Below are positions 1-6,615 of a stretch of DNA of 64,000 nucleotides, one piece after another (position 1 is the stretch's first letter; each line of letters begins with the position of its first letter). A program made the position numbers and the translations under genes. Where the stretch lies: assembly GCA_903848645.1 (NCBI GenBank), contig CAINGU010000073.1, positions 1 to 64,000 on the forward strand, given 5' to 3'. Origin of the DNA: an uncultured cyanobacterium. Its GTDB lineage: Bacteria; Cyanobacteriota; Cyanobacteriia; Cyanobacteriales; Nostocaceae. A model generated the notes under the pieces. It did no database searches. It was not told the DNA's origin and saw only the letters and a program-made list of their open reading frames with translations.

Positions 1-170
1 ATGTCGATACCATTTCTATTCAAGGTGGTAGCGGTTCTGGGATACATGATTTAGTTGAATACAGCATTAAAGGTAAGGAATTTGTCTTGTTAGGTTTTGC
101 TATTGATAACGTTGTATCTCTAGCTAAATCATTTAGCCATGATGACAGTCATGGTTACTCTCATCATTAA
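1..170 (+). CDS. RiPP precursor-like peptide, C-terminal part (5' end outside window)
   Basis: The open frame enters from the left edge and stops at 168-170. The visible end reads VDTISIQGG, then a hydrophobic core and a His-rich tail ending SHGYSHH. The core (DLVEYSIKGKEF, then VLLGFAID) aligns with the core of the complete peptide at 381-596 (ELVKFGIQSMEF, then ILLAYAID), so the two are tandem paralogues. The I-x-I-x-G-G ending of the leader looks like a double-glycine site for a C39 peptidase, and such a peptidase is encoded at 6616-9336. No cysteine is visible. Its role as substrate of the downstream kinase and HopA1 enzymes is inferred from position and from the leader pattern. Its start codon lies outside the window. 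Confidence 0.6.
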   Translation, partial: VDTISIQGGSGSGIHDLVEYSIKGKEFVLLGFAIDNVVSLAKSFSHDDSHGYSHH

Positions 171-183
171 AATGTATGGGATA

Positions 184-208
184 AATAAGCCAAATTAAAT
201 TGCTTATT
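184..208. terminator. Hairpin between the two tandem peptide genes
   Basis: A perfect 7-bp inverted repeat (AATAAGC at 184-190, GCTTATT at 202-208) lies 14 bases after the stop of the first peptide gene. There is no clear U-run, so it may be an RNA-processing or attenuating stem that lets the peptide genes be made in excess over the enzymes, rather than a full terminator. This is inference from position. Confidence 0.35.
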
Positions 209-380
209 CATTCCATGAAAATCCGGTTCAGTCAAGAATTTATCACCCTAATTTCTCTATTATTTAGGCAAATTAGGATTGTGAATAACTTACTGAACTG
301 GATTAAATAATCAATTGATATCTAGTGTTTGCTTACACTTTACGGCTATCATGATTTTGCAATTAGTGGGTATTAAGCAA

Positions 381-596
381 ATGGCAAGAATTAAAATTTC
401 TGATCTAAACACAACCCAAGAAAAATTATTAATCTATGAAATTAGTAATATGGAATCTGTTTCTATATTTGGGGGAGATAGTGACAGTTTTCGTGAATTA
501 GTTAAATTCGGAATTCAGTCTATGGAGTTCATTCTATTAGCTTATGCCATAGATTCTATTTCCTATTTAGGAAGTTCATTTAATAGCAAGGATTAA
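381..596 (+). CDS. RiPP precursor-like peptide with double-glycine leader (family A, 71 aa)
   Basis: The ATG at 381 is chosen over the upstream TTG at 315 because it gives the same N-terminus (M-x-x-I-x-I-x-D-L) as the two peptides at 4259-4519 and 4593-4862. The leader runs from residue 1 to G31-G32 and has the acidic/hydrophobic pattern (E20, I21, E25, I29, F30) usual before a double-glycine cleavage site. The predicted core is residues 33-71. It holds several serines, a central hydrophobic stretch (FILLAYAID) and no cysteine. It is a paralogue of the partial peptide at 1-170. It lies directly upstream of the APH-type kinase and HopA1-type gene on the same strand, which suggests it is their substrate. 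Cleavage by the C39 exporter is inferred. Confidence 0.68.
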   Translation: MARIKISDLNTTQEKLLIYEISNMESVSIFGGDSDSFRELVKFGIQSMEFILLAYAIDSISYLGSSFNSKD

Positions 597-672
597 ATAT
601 AATTTGCTGTGCAATCAGCCGATATTGTGTTAATTAGCCAACGCATTGTTAACTAATTTTTCCTATAAAGCT

Positions 673-1836
673 ATGCCATTTCTCATAAGTTCTACTAACG
701 TTTTTGACTACTTGGTTAATCACGAAATTTGTCACCCACAAGACGAATCATTAAGCAAAATTGAGTTAAAACCAGCCAAAAACTTTAATTTATTAATCAG
801 TTTACCAGAGGAACGTCAAATCCTAGTTAAACAAGAGCGTCATGATCGAGATGGTAAAACTTTAGGTGAGTTTAGAGCAGAATGGAGAATTCATGATTTT
901 TGTCAGAAATTTCCAGAAATAAATCATTTACGTTCATCTTTATCGGAAGCAATCTATTTTGATTTAGAAAACTCCATTATGGTGTTTAACTATCTAAATC
1001 AATATCAAGATTTGGCAGAATTTTATGCCAAAGATCAGGTATTTCCTCCAGAAATTGCTGAGTTACTTGGGACAACACTGGCAAAAGTTCATCGCTCAAC
1101 CATAGAAGATAAAAATTATCAAAAGTTCTTTGAAAATTCTCTAGAAGCTCCAAATTTGAGCAAGGGATTAGATAGAATTACACCACAAATATTTGGTAAT
1201 CTTCCTGCTGATGGTTTAAAATTTTTTGCTCTCTACCAACGTTATGATAATTTAGGAAAAGCAATTGCCGAATTAAATCAGGCTTTTATGCCTTGTTGTT
1301 TGACTCATAATGATCTCAAACTGAATAATATTCTTTTATCTTTAAACTGGGAAACAGAAATAGAAGATAAATTACCTGGAAATAGCAATATTCTCAGACT
1401 GATTGATTGGGAAAGAGGTAGTTGGGGAGATCCTGCTAATGACTTAGGCACAATAATTGCTAGTTATCTGCAAATTTGGTTATATAGCATAGTCGCTAGT
1501 AAAACTATACCTCTTGAAGAATGTTTGCGTTTAGCTGCTATTCCTTTACCAAGGATTCAACCTTCTTTATCAACATTAGTGAGTGGTTATTTAAGTAATT
1601 TTCCCGAAATTTTAGAACTTCGGCCAAACTTCTTGGAATTAGTGATGCAGTATTGCGGTTTAGCCTTAATTAGAGCTATTCAGGCTAAACTGCAATATGA
1701 AAAAACTTTTGGTAATTCGGGTATCTGCATTCTCCAAGTTGCTAAGAGTTTATTATGTCGTCCCCAAGCATCTATTCCCACAATTTTAGGGATGGAATTT
1801 TCAACAATAATTTCTAAAAATTTATCTCTTGCTTAG
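673..1836 (+). CDS. APH-fold kinase, class V lanthipeptide / thioamitide-type (LxmK/TvaC-like)
   Basis: This is an aminoglycoside-phosphotransferase-fold protein of about 387 residues. The catalytic-loop motif H-x-D-x4-N is present as H212-N-D214 to N219, and the DFG-equivalent metal-binding motif is D245-W-E. The kinase therefore looks active. In class V lanthipeptide and thioamitide pathways an APH-like kinase phosphorylates Ser/Thr of the precursor and a HopA1-like partner eliminates the phosphate. Here the HopA1 gene starts only 15 bases after this stop codon, and a candidate precursor lies just upstream. ATG 673 (MPFLISS) is preferred over TTG 646, but neither has a strong ribosome-binding site. 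A generic small-molecule kinase is the alternative. The neighbourhood makes peptide phosphorylation much more likely. Confidence 0.8.
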   Translation: MPFLISSTNVFDYLVNHEICHPQDESLSKIELKPAKNFNLLISLPEERQILVKQERHDRDGKTLGEFRAEWRIHDFCQKFPEINHLRSSLSEAIYFDLENSIMVFNYLNQYQDLAEFYAKDQVFPPEIAELLGTTLAKVHRSTIEDKNYQKFFENSLEAPNLSKGLDRITPQIFGNLPADGLKFFALYQRYDNLGKAIAELNQAFMPCCLTHNDLKLNNILLSLNWETEIEDKLPGNSNILRLIDWERGSWGDPANDLGTIIASYLQIWLYSIVASKTIPLEECLRLAAIPLPRIQPSLSTLVSGYLSNFPEILELRPNFLELVMQYCGLALIRAIQAKLQYEKTFGNSGICILQVAKSLLCRPQASIPTILGMEFSTIISKNLSLA

Positions 1837-1851
1837 AGAAGGAAAACCTGT

Positions 1852-2934
1852 ATGCAAGTATTAGATTCTCTAGACAGTCAACTTTTTCAACTACCACAGG
1901 AATTACAAACATCCCTGGAAAATATTGTTAATCATCTGGAAATTGAATCATTTTATGCTATTAAGCATCCAGAATACAACTTATTAGCATTGCCAGAATC
2001 AGTTATCTCTCGCTTTCAAAATTTACCCTTAGATATTCAACATAAACATTTGAGTATCCAATTACGTAATTTTCTCTACAGTGCTTATTATAACGGTTCT
2101 TGGCATAACTCTACCACTGCTAATACCCAGGACAATGACTTAAGTAATAATAGCTTATTTGGCATAGATTTAGCTTTTTATGAACGACTACATACAAGTA
2201 ATACAGGTACAGGCTATTGGAGTAAAAATTGGCTAGTAGTTAATGAAGAAGCTGATGGATCTTTGGCAGTTCACAAAAATGGTTTAACCTTGCATATTGA
2301 GCGTGATTTATATTTATCAAGTGTTGATAAATCGGCTAGTGTTGGTAATTTAGTAGCAATCAAAATGCCTAAAAATTTAGTTCAAAATGGATTTTATATG
2401 GCAGCATCTAATCTAGGAACTCAAGATCATCAAGATATTGTCAGAATTTACTTTAATGTATCACCAGAAGGTGCGGTATCGGTGATGAATAGTTTAACAA
2501 AACAACTTAATAATATTCCAGTTGCTTTCTCATTTAAAGCTTTATATACTCCTGATGAATATGAACGTTATGATTCAGCAGTGCTTTATTTCAACAAACA
2601 TCACTATAAAACTATTTATCCTATATTGCAAAAGGTATATTTAGAAAATCAAGACAGTTTTTCTCAACAAGTACCGTTGTTTACTAAGCCACTAGCACCG
2701 GGGTTAGGTTGTGCTGAAGAACCAGAAAATAAATTTGGTGAAAAAGAAAGTTTTGGTACTAATCGTTGTCAAATTATTGCTAATGGTTTAATTGCAGCTT
2801 GGCAAGCAGGTAAGAATCATCCCAGAAGTCGAATGACAGCTATTTTTGAACAATTTGCATTACATAAAATTAAACTAGAATATCCTTATCTTAATAGCAA
2901 TTCAGAGGATATCTATACTCCATTAGATGGATGA
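1852..2934 (+). CDS. HopA1-family lyase-like protein (LxmY/TvaD-like)
   Basis: The 360-residue protein matches the T3SS-effector HopA1 family. Family-typical stretches are GTGYWSKNWLVV near residue 123, a KNGLTLH block near 143, VRIYFNVSPEGA from residue 197, and FTKPLAPGLG near 277-286, followed by an SFG-x-x-RC block. HopA1-like proteins of class V lanthipeptide and thioamitide clusters remove phosphate from phospho-Ser/Thr to make dehydroamino acids. An AAGGA ribosome-binding site precedes the ATG, and the gene is coupled to the kinase by a 15-base gap. The N-terminal 60-70 residues are more variable. No third, cyclase-type gene is visible next to it. The lyase role is inferred from family and pairing. 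Free-living cyanobacteria have no type III secretion, so an effector role is unlikely. Confidence 0.8.
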   Translation: MQVLDSLDSQLFQLPQELQTSLENIVNHLEIESFYAIKHPEYNLLALPESVISRFQNLPLDIQHKHLSIQLRNFLYSAYYNGSWHNSTTANTQDNDLSNNSLFGIDLAFYERLHTSNTGTGYWSKNWLVVNEEADGSLAVHKNGLTLHIERDLYLSSVDKSASVGNLVAIKMPKNLVQNGFYMAASNLGTQDHQDIVRIYFNVSPEGAVSVMNSLTKQLNNIPVAFSFKALYTPDEYERYDSAVLYFNKHHYKTIYPILQKVYLENQDSFSQQVPLFTKPLAPGLGCAEEPENKFGEKESFGTNRCQIIANGLIAAWQAGKNHPRSRMTAIFEQFALHKIKLEYPYLNSNSEDIYTPLDG

Positions 2935-3058
2935 TAGGACGTTCTTAATTATATCAAAACCGAGAATTTATGAGTATCTTTAATATTCTCGGTTGTATCA
3001 TTAAGTAAGTGGGCGTTAAAAAATATAATATAAACCTAACTCCCCAACCCCCTTCCCT

Positions 3059-3193
3059 ACCTCTCCCTAACCCTCTCCTAAGAGGAGAGGGAAGCGGAAA
3101 GACTTTTGTTAGCTGGAAGGGGGAGTCAAAGCCTCTCCAGTATTAAGAGTTATTCCTTTTCCCTCTCCTTGTAGGAGAGGGTTAGGGAGAGGT
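3059..3193. repeat. Intergenic inverted repeat, 22-bp arms, between convergent RiPP operons
   Basis: The 307-base gap between the HopA1 stop and the parvulin stop holds no gene. Its centre is an inverted repeat whose 22-base arms (3059-3080 and 3172-3193) are exact reverse complements, rich in CTCTCCCTAACCC. Each arm also contains or adjoins a smaller local hairpin. This matches the cyanobacterial habit of CT/AG-rich palindromic intergenic elements. It may act as a bidirectional terminator for the two converging operons. Confidence 0.7.
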
Positions 3194-3241
3194 TTACCAG
3201 AGAGGTTTTATATTTAATTGTGCCAAGCTACTTATCTAATT

Positions 3242-4030
3242 TCAACTAGCTTCACTGAACATTTCTACTGGAGAAGAGGAAAGCTTGGTATCATCTCCTA
3301 ATGTAGCGGTAATTTCTAATTTATTAATTTGCTCTTTTAACCAATTGGTAAATAAATCGCTGAGAATTCCTACACGCATTTGTTCATTTAATTGGGGTTC
3401 GATTATTTCTTCAACTATAATGATATGCGCTCCCTTTGGTGTAATTACTGGTTTGAGAATTTGTGGGGGATTAGCTGCAAACACTGCGGAGGCAATTTCC
3501 GGTTTAAAATCACTACGTTTACGAATACCTTGATATCCTCCAGTCCGTCGTATTTCGGGATTTTCGATATATTGACGAGCGATTTCTTGAAAACTAATTT
3601 CCCCTTCTTGGAGAGCATAAAATATTTCTAGAGCTAAATCTTCATCGTCTAAAATCACTTCATAGGTAACTGCTGCGCTGTAATCAAGTTGATGAGCATA
3701 AAAGAATGGTTCAACTTTATCAGCAAATAAATGATGAGCTAATTTTGCAGATGTGAGATTAAAATTTGCTATTTCTTCAAAGTTATCTAGAGAAAGATAA
3801 TGTTTTTGTAACCATTCCCAGGTTTCTTCTGCTTTAATCAGTTTGTTAGCTAATCTTAAACTATCTGCGGACTGTTGTAGTTCGGCTATTTCGATGGTAA
3901 TACCTGCTTTTTCAGCAGTTTCAGTAATGATTTTTCTCGTAGCAATTGCCTCTAATAAACTAGGTATTTGGCAAGATATTTTGATGTGATAAATAATATC
4001 TTCTTTGGATATTTTTACAATATTTGACAT
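3242..4030 (-). CDS. Parvulin-type peptidylprolyl isomerase (PpiC/SurA-like)
   Basis: This protein of about 262 residues has an N-terminal all-helical SurA-like part and a C-terminal parvulin (rotamase) domain at roughly residues 120-225. The parvulin signatures visible are the ISFQEIARQY block, RRTGGYQG, and PVITPKGAHIIIVEE near the end. No signal peptide or membrane segment is apparent, unlike the classical periplasmic SurA/PrsA. ATG 4030 is chosen because GAGG lies about 10 bases upstream; the longer frame would use TTG at 4045. It is the last gene of the exporter operon, after two precursor-like peptides. Parvulins often accompany HlyD/ABC exporters in cyanobacteria, so a chaperone role for the exported peptides is a reasonable inference. 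Confidence 0.82.
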   Translation of the reverse strand: MSNIVKISKEDIIYHIKISCQIPSLLEAIATRKIITETAEKAGITIEIAELQQSADSLRLANKLIKAEETWEWLQKHYLSLDNFEEIANFNLTSAKLAHHLFADKVEPFFYAHQLDYSAAVTYEVILDDEDLALEIFYALQEGEISFQEIARQYIENPEIRRTGGYQGIRKRSDFKPEIASAVFAANPPQILKPVITPKGAHIIIVEEIIEPQLNEQMRVGILSDLFTNWLKEQINKLEITATLGDDTKLSSSPVEMFSEAS

Positions 4031-4196
4031 GATGTAATTCCTCAATCTACTAAATTTATTAAGAATTTATTGTTTGAGCTTGTTTAAATAAATTATTCCT
4101 GTATTTATCATATTTACGTGATCTGTTATTTTCTTACCTCTATCTAATGGTACTTTTAATATGTTTGATAATTAATATTAAGAAAATTACTAGATT

Positions 4197-4231
4197 TATA
4201 TCCCCAACTTTTCTCAAAATTCGGGGATATA
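4197..4231. repeat. Palindromic repeat of the ATCCCC...GGGGAT family
   Basis: A 9-bp inverted repeat (TATATCCCC at 4197-4205, GGGGATATA at 4223-4231) lies just past the stop of the minus-strand peptide gene and is followed on the plus strand by ATTTTTTAA. Similar palindromes occur at 6566-6600 and 59995-60023, so it is a member of a dispersed family. It could end or stabilise peptide-gene transcripts. Confidence 0.55.
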
Positions 4232-4258
4232 ATTTTTTAAGAGTTATTTGGTAAATAT

Positions 4259-4519
4259 TCAAACTATTAAATAGACAGCACTTCTTGCAAAATCAAGAGT
4301 AAAAAACTTATTATCATGAAAACCAAATGGACCTTCATATGCTGATTGAAGGTTATTTATTCCATCATAAACAGTCGTTAATGCAACACTAGAAATACCC
4401 CCACCCCATAAAGGCAGAATACCAGTACCTAATATTTGTTGTGTTTGCTCTGAATTTAAGTCATACAAAAATGTCTTCTGCTCAATAAATTGTAAGTCAG
4501 AAATTATGATTGCAGCCAT
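4259..4519 (-). CDS. RiPP precursor-like peptide (family B, 86 aa)
   Basis: The leader starts MAAIIISDL and keeps the pattern I4-x-I6-x-D8-L9, D20-L21, E24, I29-L30 seen in the other two complete peptides. At residues 31-32 it has Gly-Thr instead of Gly-Gly, and a second glycine run follows at G39-G41. The core carries TVYDGINNLQSAYEG and HDNKFFTLDFAR, closely matching the neighbouring peptide at 4593-4862. There is no cysteine. The gene sits between the second family-B gene and the parvulin gene, downstream of the HlyD gene on the same strand, so it is probably transcribed with its exporter. Cleavage after residue 32 or after the later glycines cannot be decided by eye. Confidence 0.66.
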   Translation of the reverse strand: MAAIIISDLQFIEQKTFLYDLNSEQTQQILGTGILPLWGGGISSVALTTVYDGINNLQSAYEGPFGFHDNKFFTLDFARSAVYLIV

Positions 4520-4592
4520 GACATTATTTCCTAATCAAAAAGTGAACGGTTTTGCAATTGTGACAAAATTGCCTGTAAATCTGCTGAAATAA

Positions 4593-4862
4593 TTAACGAT
4601 ATACCCAAGCATTAGTTGTCCGAGAATAATCTACCGTATTGACTTTATTATCATGGACATTACCTGCTCCTTCATAAGTTGTTGATATGGTATTTATACC
4701 ATCATAAACGGTACTTATTAAAATATTAGGATTCAGTCCCAAATTGGGAAAACCTCCCCAAAAGTTACCCCCTAATATAATACTTAATTCTGATGTTTCT
4801 AAATCCTTAATAAAGGTTTCTAAGCCAGTAGGATACAAGTCATAAATTACTATTCTTTCCAT
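4593..4862 (-). CDS. RiPP precursor-like peptide with double-glycine leader (family B, 89 aa)
   Basis: The N-terminus MERIVIYDL and the following D20-L21, E25 and I28-I29-L30-G31-G32 match the leader of the peptide at 381-596 position for position. A second GG follows at 36-37. The core has STVYDGINTISTTYEG and HDNKVNTVDYSR, which repeat in the neighbouring peptide at 4259-4519, and it is rich in Thr, Ser and Asn with no cysteine. It is the first peptide gene after the HlyD gene in the exporter operon. A double-glycine leader next to a C39-peptidase exporter strongly suggests it is cargo. Whether it is also modified by the kinase/HopA1 pair on the opposite strand is open. Confidence 0.7.
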   Translation of the reverse strand: MERIVIYDLYPTGLETFIKDLETSELSIILGGNFWGGFPNLGLNPNILISTVYDGINTISTTYEGAGNVHDNKVNTVDYSRTTNAWVYR

Positions 4863-4999
4863 TGAATTATCTCTGAATTTTTATTAGGTTAACTATTATA
4901 TTTTGACATTACTTGTGAGTAAATAATGAAAAAGTTGCATATTAACGTCTTTTTTTTTAGACATAAGTTAATGATTTTTGTCTTGAAGGCTAATGTAAA

Positions 5000-6532
5000 T
5001 TAAAGCTCCAGTCCATTTTTCTGTAATTTCTTAAATGGATCTAAAATGAAGTCAATAACTCGCCGTTGACGAATAATTACTTCAGCACTGGCTGTTTGTC
5101 CAGGGGTGAGAGCAATCTGTTTGTTACCAACTTGAATATAAGGATTTTCCAAGGCAATATCTAATTCATAACTCTCTATCCGATTGGAACTATTTTCCTG
5201 AATCTTAGAGTTAGGTGCAATCCAATTAATTCGCCCTGATACAATTCCATATTCTTGGAAAGGATAAGCATCAAACTTAATTTTTACTGGCATTCCTACC
5301 TTGACAAATCCACTATGTTGACTAGGCATACGTGCCTTCAAAATTAAGGCAGCATTTTGGGGTGCAACTTGAGCAATCATTTGTCCTGGTTGCACTACAG
5401 AACCAGGTTTTTTAATCGGTAGCTCAAAAATTGTTCCATCAATAGGAGAGCGAACAATTCGCTGTTTTAACTGTAATTGGAGGGATAAAATCTGTCCTTT
5501 TGTTTGCACAATTTCTGATTGAAGGGAAATAACTTGGTTTTGTAAGTCTTTAAACTGTTCCTGACTTTTTAATAATGCTAATTCTCCTCCTTGCATGGCA
5601 CTTTTATAACTACTTTCTTGTTCTTTTAATCGCAATTTTGCCTGCTCAATATCTGATTTGAATTGATTCATAAGCGACTGATAACTACTTTCTTGTTCTT
5701 TTAATCGTAACTGTGCTGTTTGAATATTAAATTTTGCTTCTTGTTGTAAACGTTGACTTTCTTCTGCAGTTTTTTCTAATTCTACTACTTTAGTTTGAGG
5801 AATGATTCCTTCCTTTAAAAGTAGACGATAACGTTCAACTTCGGACACATCTCGACGCAACCGACTTGTCGCTAATCGGTAGTTACTTTGAGTAGATTGT
5901 ATATTTTGTTTTATCTGATCAATTTGTGCTAATTTCTCCAAGTTTTGGAAGTTATAAGCACTTTTTTTAGTCTCAAATGTTTGTCTGGCTTGATTAACTT
6001 GAGCAGTTTTTTCTAAGGATTGAGATTGGTTTTGCTGACGTTGGATATTAATGGACATTAAGACTTGATTTTTTAAGATTTCTAGTTGCGCTTGGCGACT
6101 TATTAGCCCTTCTAATTTAGCTTTTGTTTGTTGCATTTCTGTTTGGAGAACCTCAGATTCCATTTCTACTAAAACTTCTCCAGCTTTAACAGTTGCACCT
6201 TCTTTGACTTTAACAGCAACAACATTACCAGTCACGGCACTATCTAATTTTTGTGTTGCACCTTTGGGTTCTATCCTTCCTGTAGCACTTCCTGTTTCAT
6301 CAACTTTAGTTAACATTGCCCAAGGTAAAATAATTGCGGCAAAACTAACTAACAAATACAACATTGAACGAGTCCATGCTTTTGGTAAAGCATCTAATAA
6401 TTCTTCTGTCCCATAAAACCAATCCTTGGCTTTATCTAATTTCTGGGTTTGATTTTGGATCAAATCAGTAGACTCAGCTTGGTTCTGAGGCTTTCTGGTA
6501 GTTGTTGGTTGTGTATAAACTGACTGTGGCAT
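5000..6532 (-). CDS. HlyD-family membrane fusion protein of the peptide exporter
   Basis: This 510-residue adaptor has a cytoplasmic N-terminal tail of about 55 residues and one transmembrane segment (MLYLLVSFAAIILPWAM). A lipoyl-half motif (RIEPKGATQKLDS, then VKVKEGATVKAGEVLVEM) follows, then a long Gln/Glu/Lys-rich coiled coil of about 200 residues, and the second lipoyl half with the barrel domain (IVRSPIDGTIFELPIKKPGSV). It would link the inner-membrane ABC exporter at 6616-9336 to an outer-membrane channel, which is not encoded here. An 83-base spacer containing a palindrome separates it from the exporter gene. The C-terminus (VIIRQRRVIDFILDPFKKL) is typical of type I secretion adaptors. 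Confidence 0.9.
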   Translation of the reverse strand: MPQSVYTQPTTTRKPQNQAESTDLIQNQTQKLDKAKDWFYGTEELLDALPKAWTRSMLYLLVSFAAIILPWAMLTKVDETGSATGRIEPKGATQKLDSAVTGNVVAVKVKEGATVKAGEVLVEMESEVLQTEMQQTKAKLEGLISRQAQLEILKNQVLMSINIQRQQNQSQSLEKTAQVNQARQTFETKKSAYNFQNLEKLAQIDQIKQNIQSTQSNYRLATSRLRRDVSEVERYRLLLKEGIIPQTKVVELEKTAEESQRLQQEAKFNIQTAQLRLKEQESSYQSLMNQFKSDIEQAKLRLKEQESSYKSAMQGGELALLKSQEQFKDLQNQVISLQSEIVQTKGQILSLQLQLKQRIVRSPIDGTIFELPIKKPGSVVQPGQMIAQVAPQNAALILKARMPSQHSGFVKVGMPVKIKFDAYPFQEYGIVSGRINWIAPNSKIQENSSNRIESYELDIALENPYIQVGNKQIALTPGQTASAEVIIRQRRVIDFILDPFKKLQKNGLEL

Positions 6533-6565
6533 AAGTAATTTTAGAGTTCTATATTTTTGTAGTTA

Positions 6566-6600
6566 TAGATCCCCAACTTCTGGAAAAAGTCGGGGATCTA
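6566..6600. repeat. Palindromic repeat between exporter and HlyD genes
   Basis: Arms TAGATCCCC (6566-6574) and GGGGATCTA (6592-6600) form a 9-bp stem that can extend inward through AACTT/AAGT. It is the second copy of the ATCCCC...GGGGAT palindrome family in this operon (others at 4197-4231 and 59995-60023). It may reduce read-through from the ABC gene into the HlyD gene. Confidence 0.6.
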
Positions 6601-6615
6601 GTTGCAATTCAACAA

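Noticed and set aside
1852-2934. Type III secretion effector
   Set aside because: Family name only; there is no secretion system and the pairing with an APH kinase points to peptide modification.
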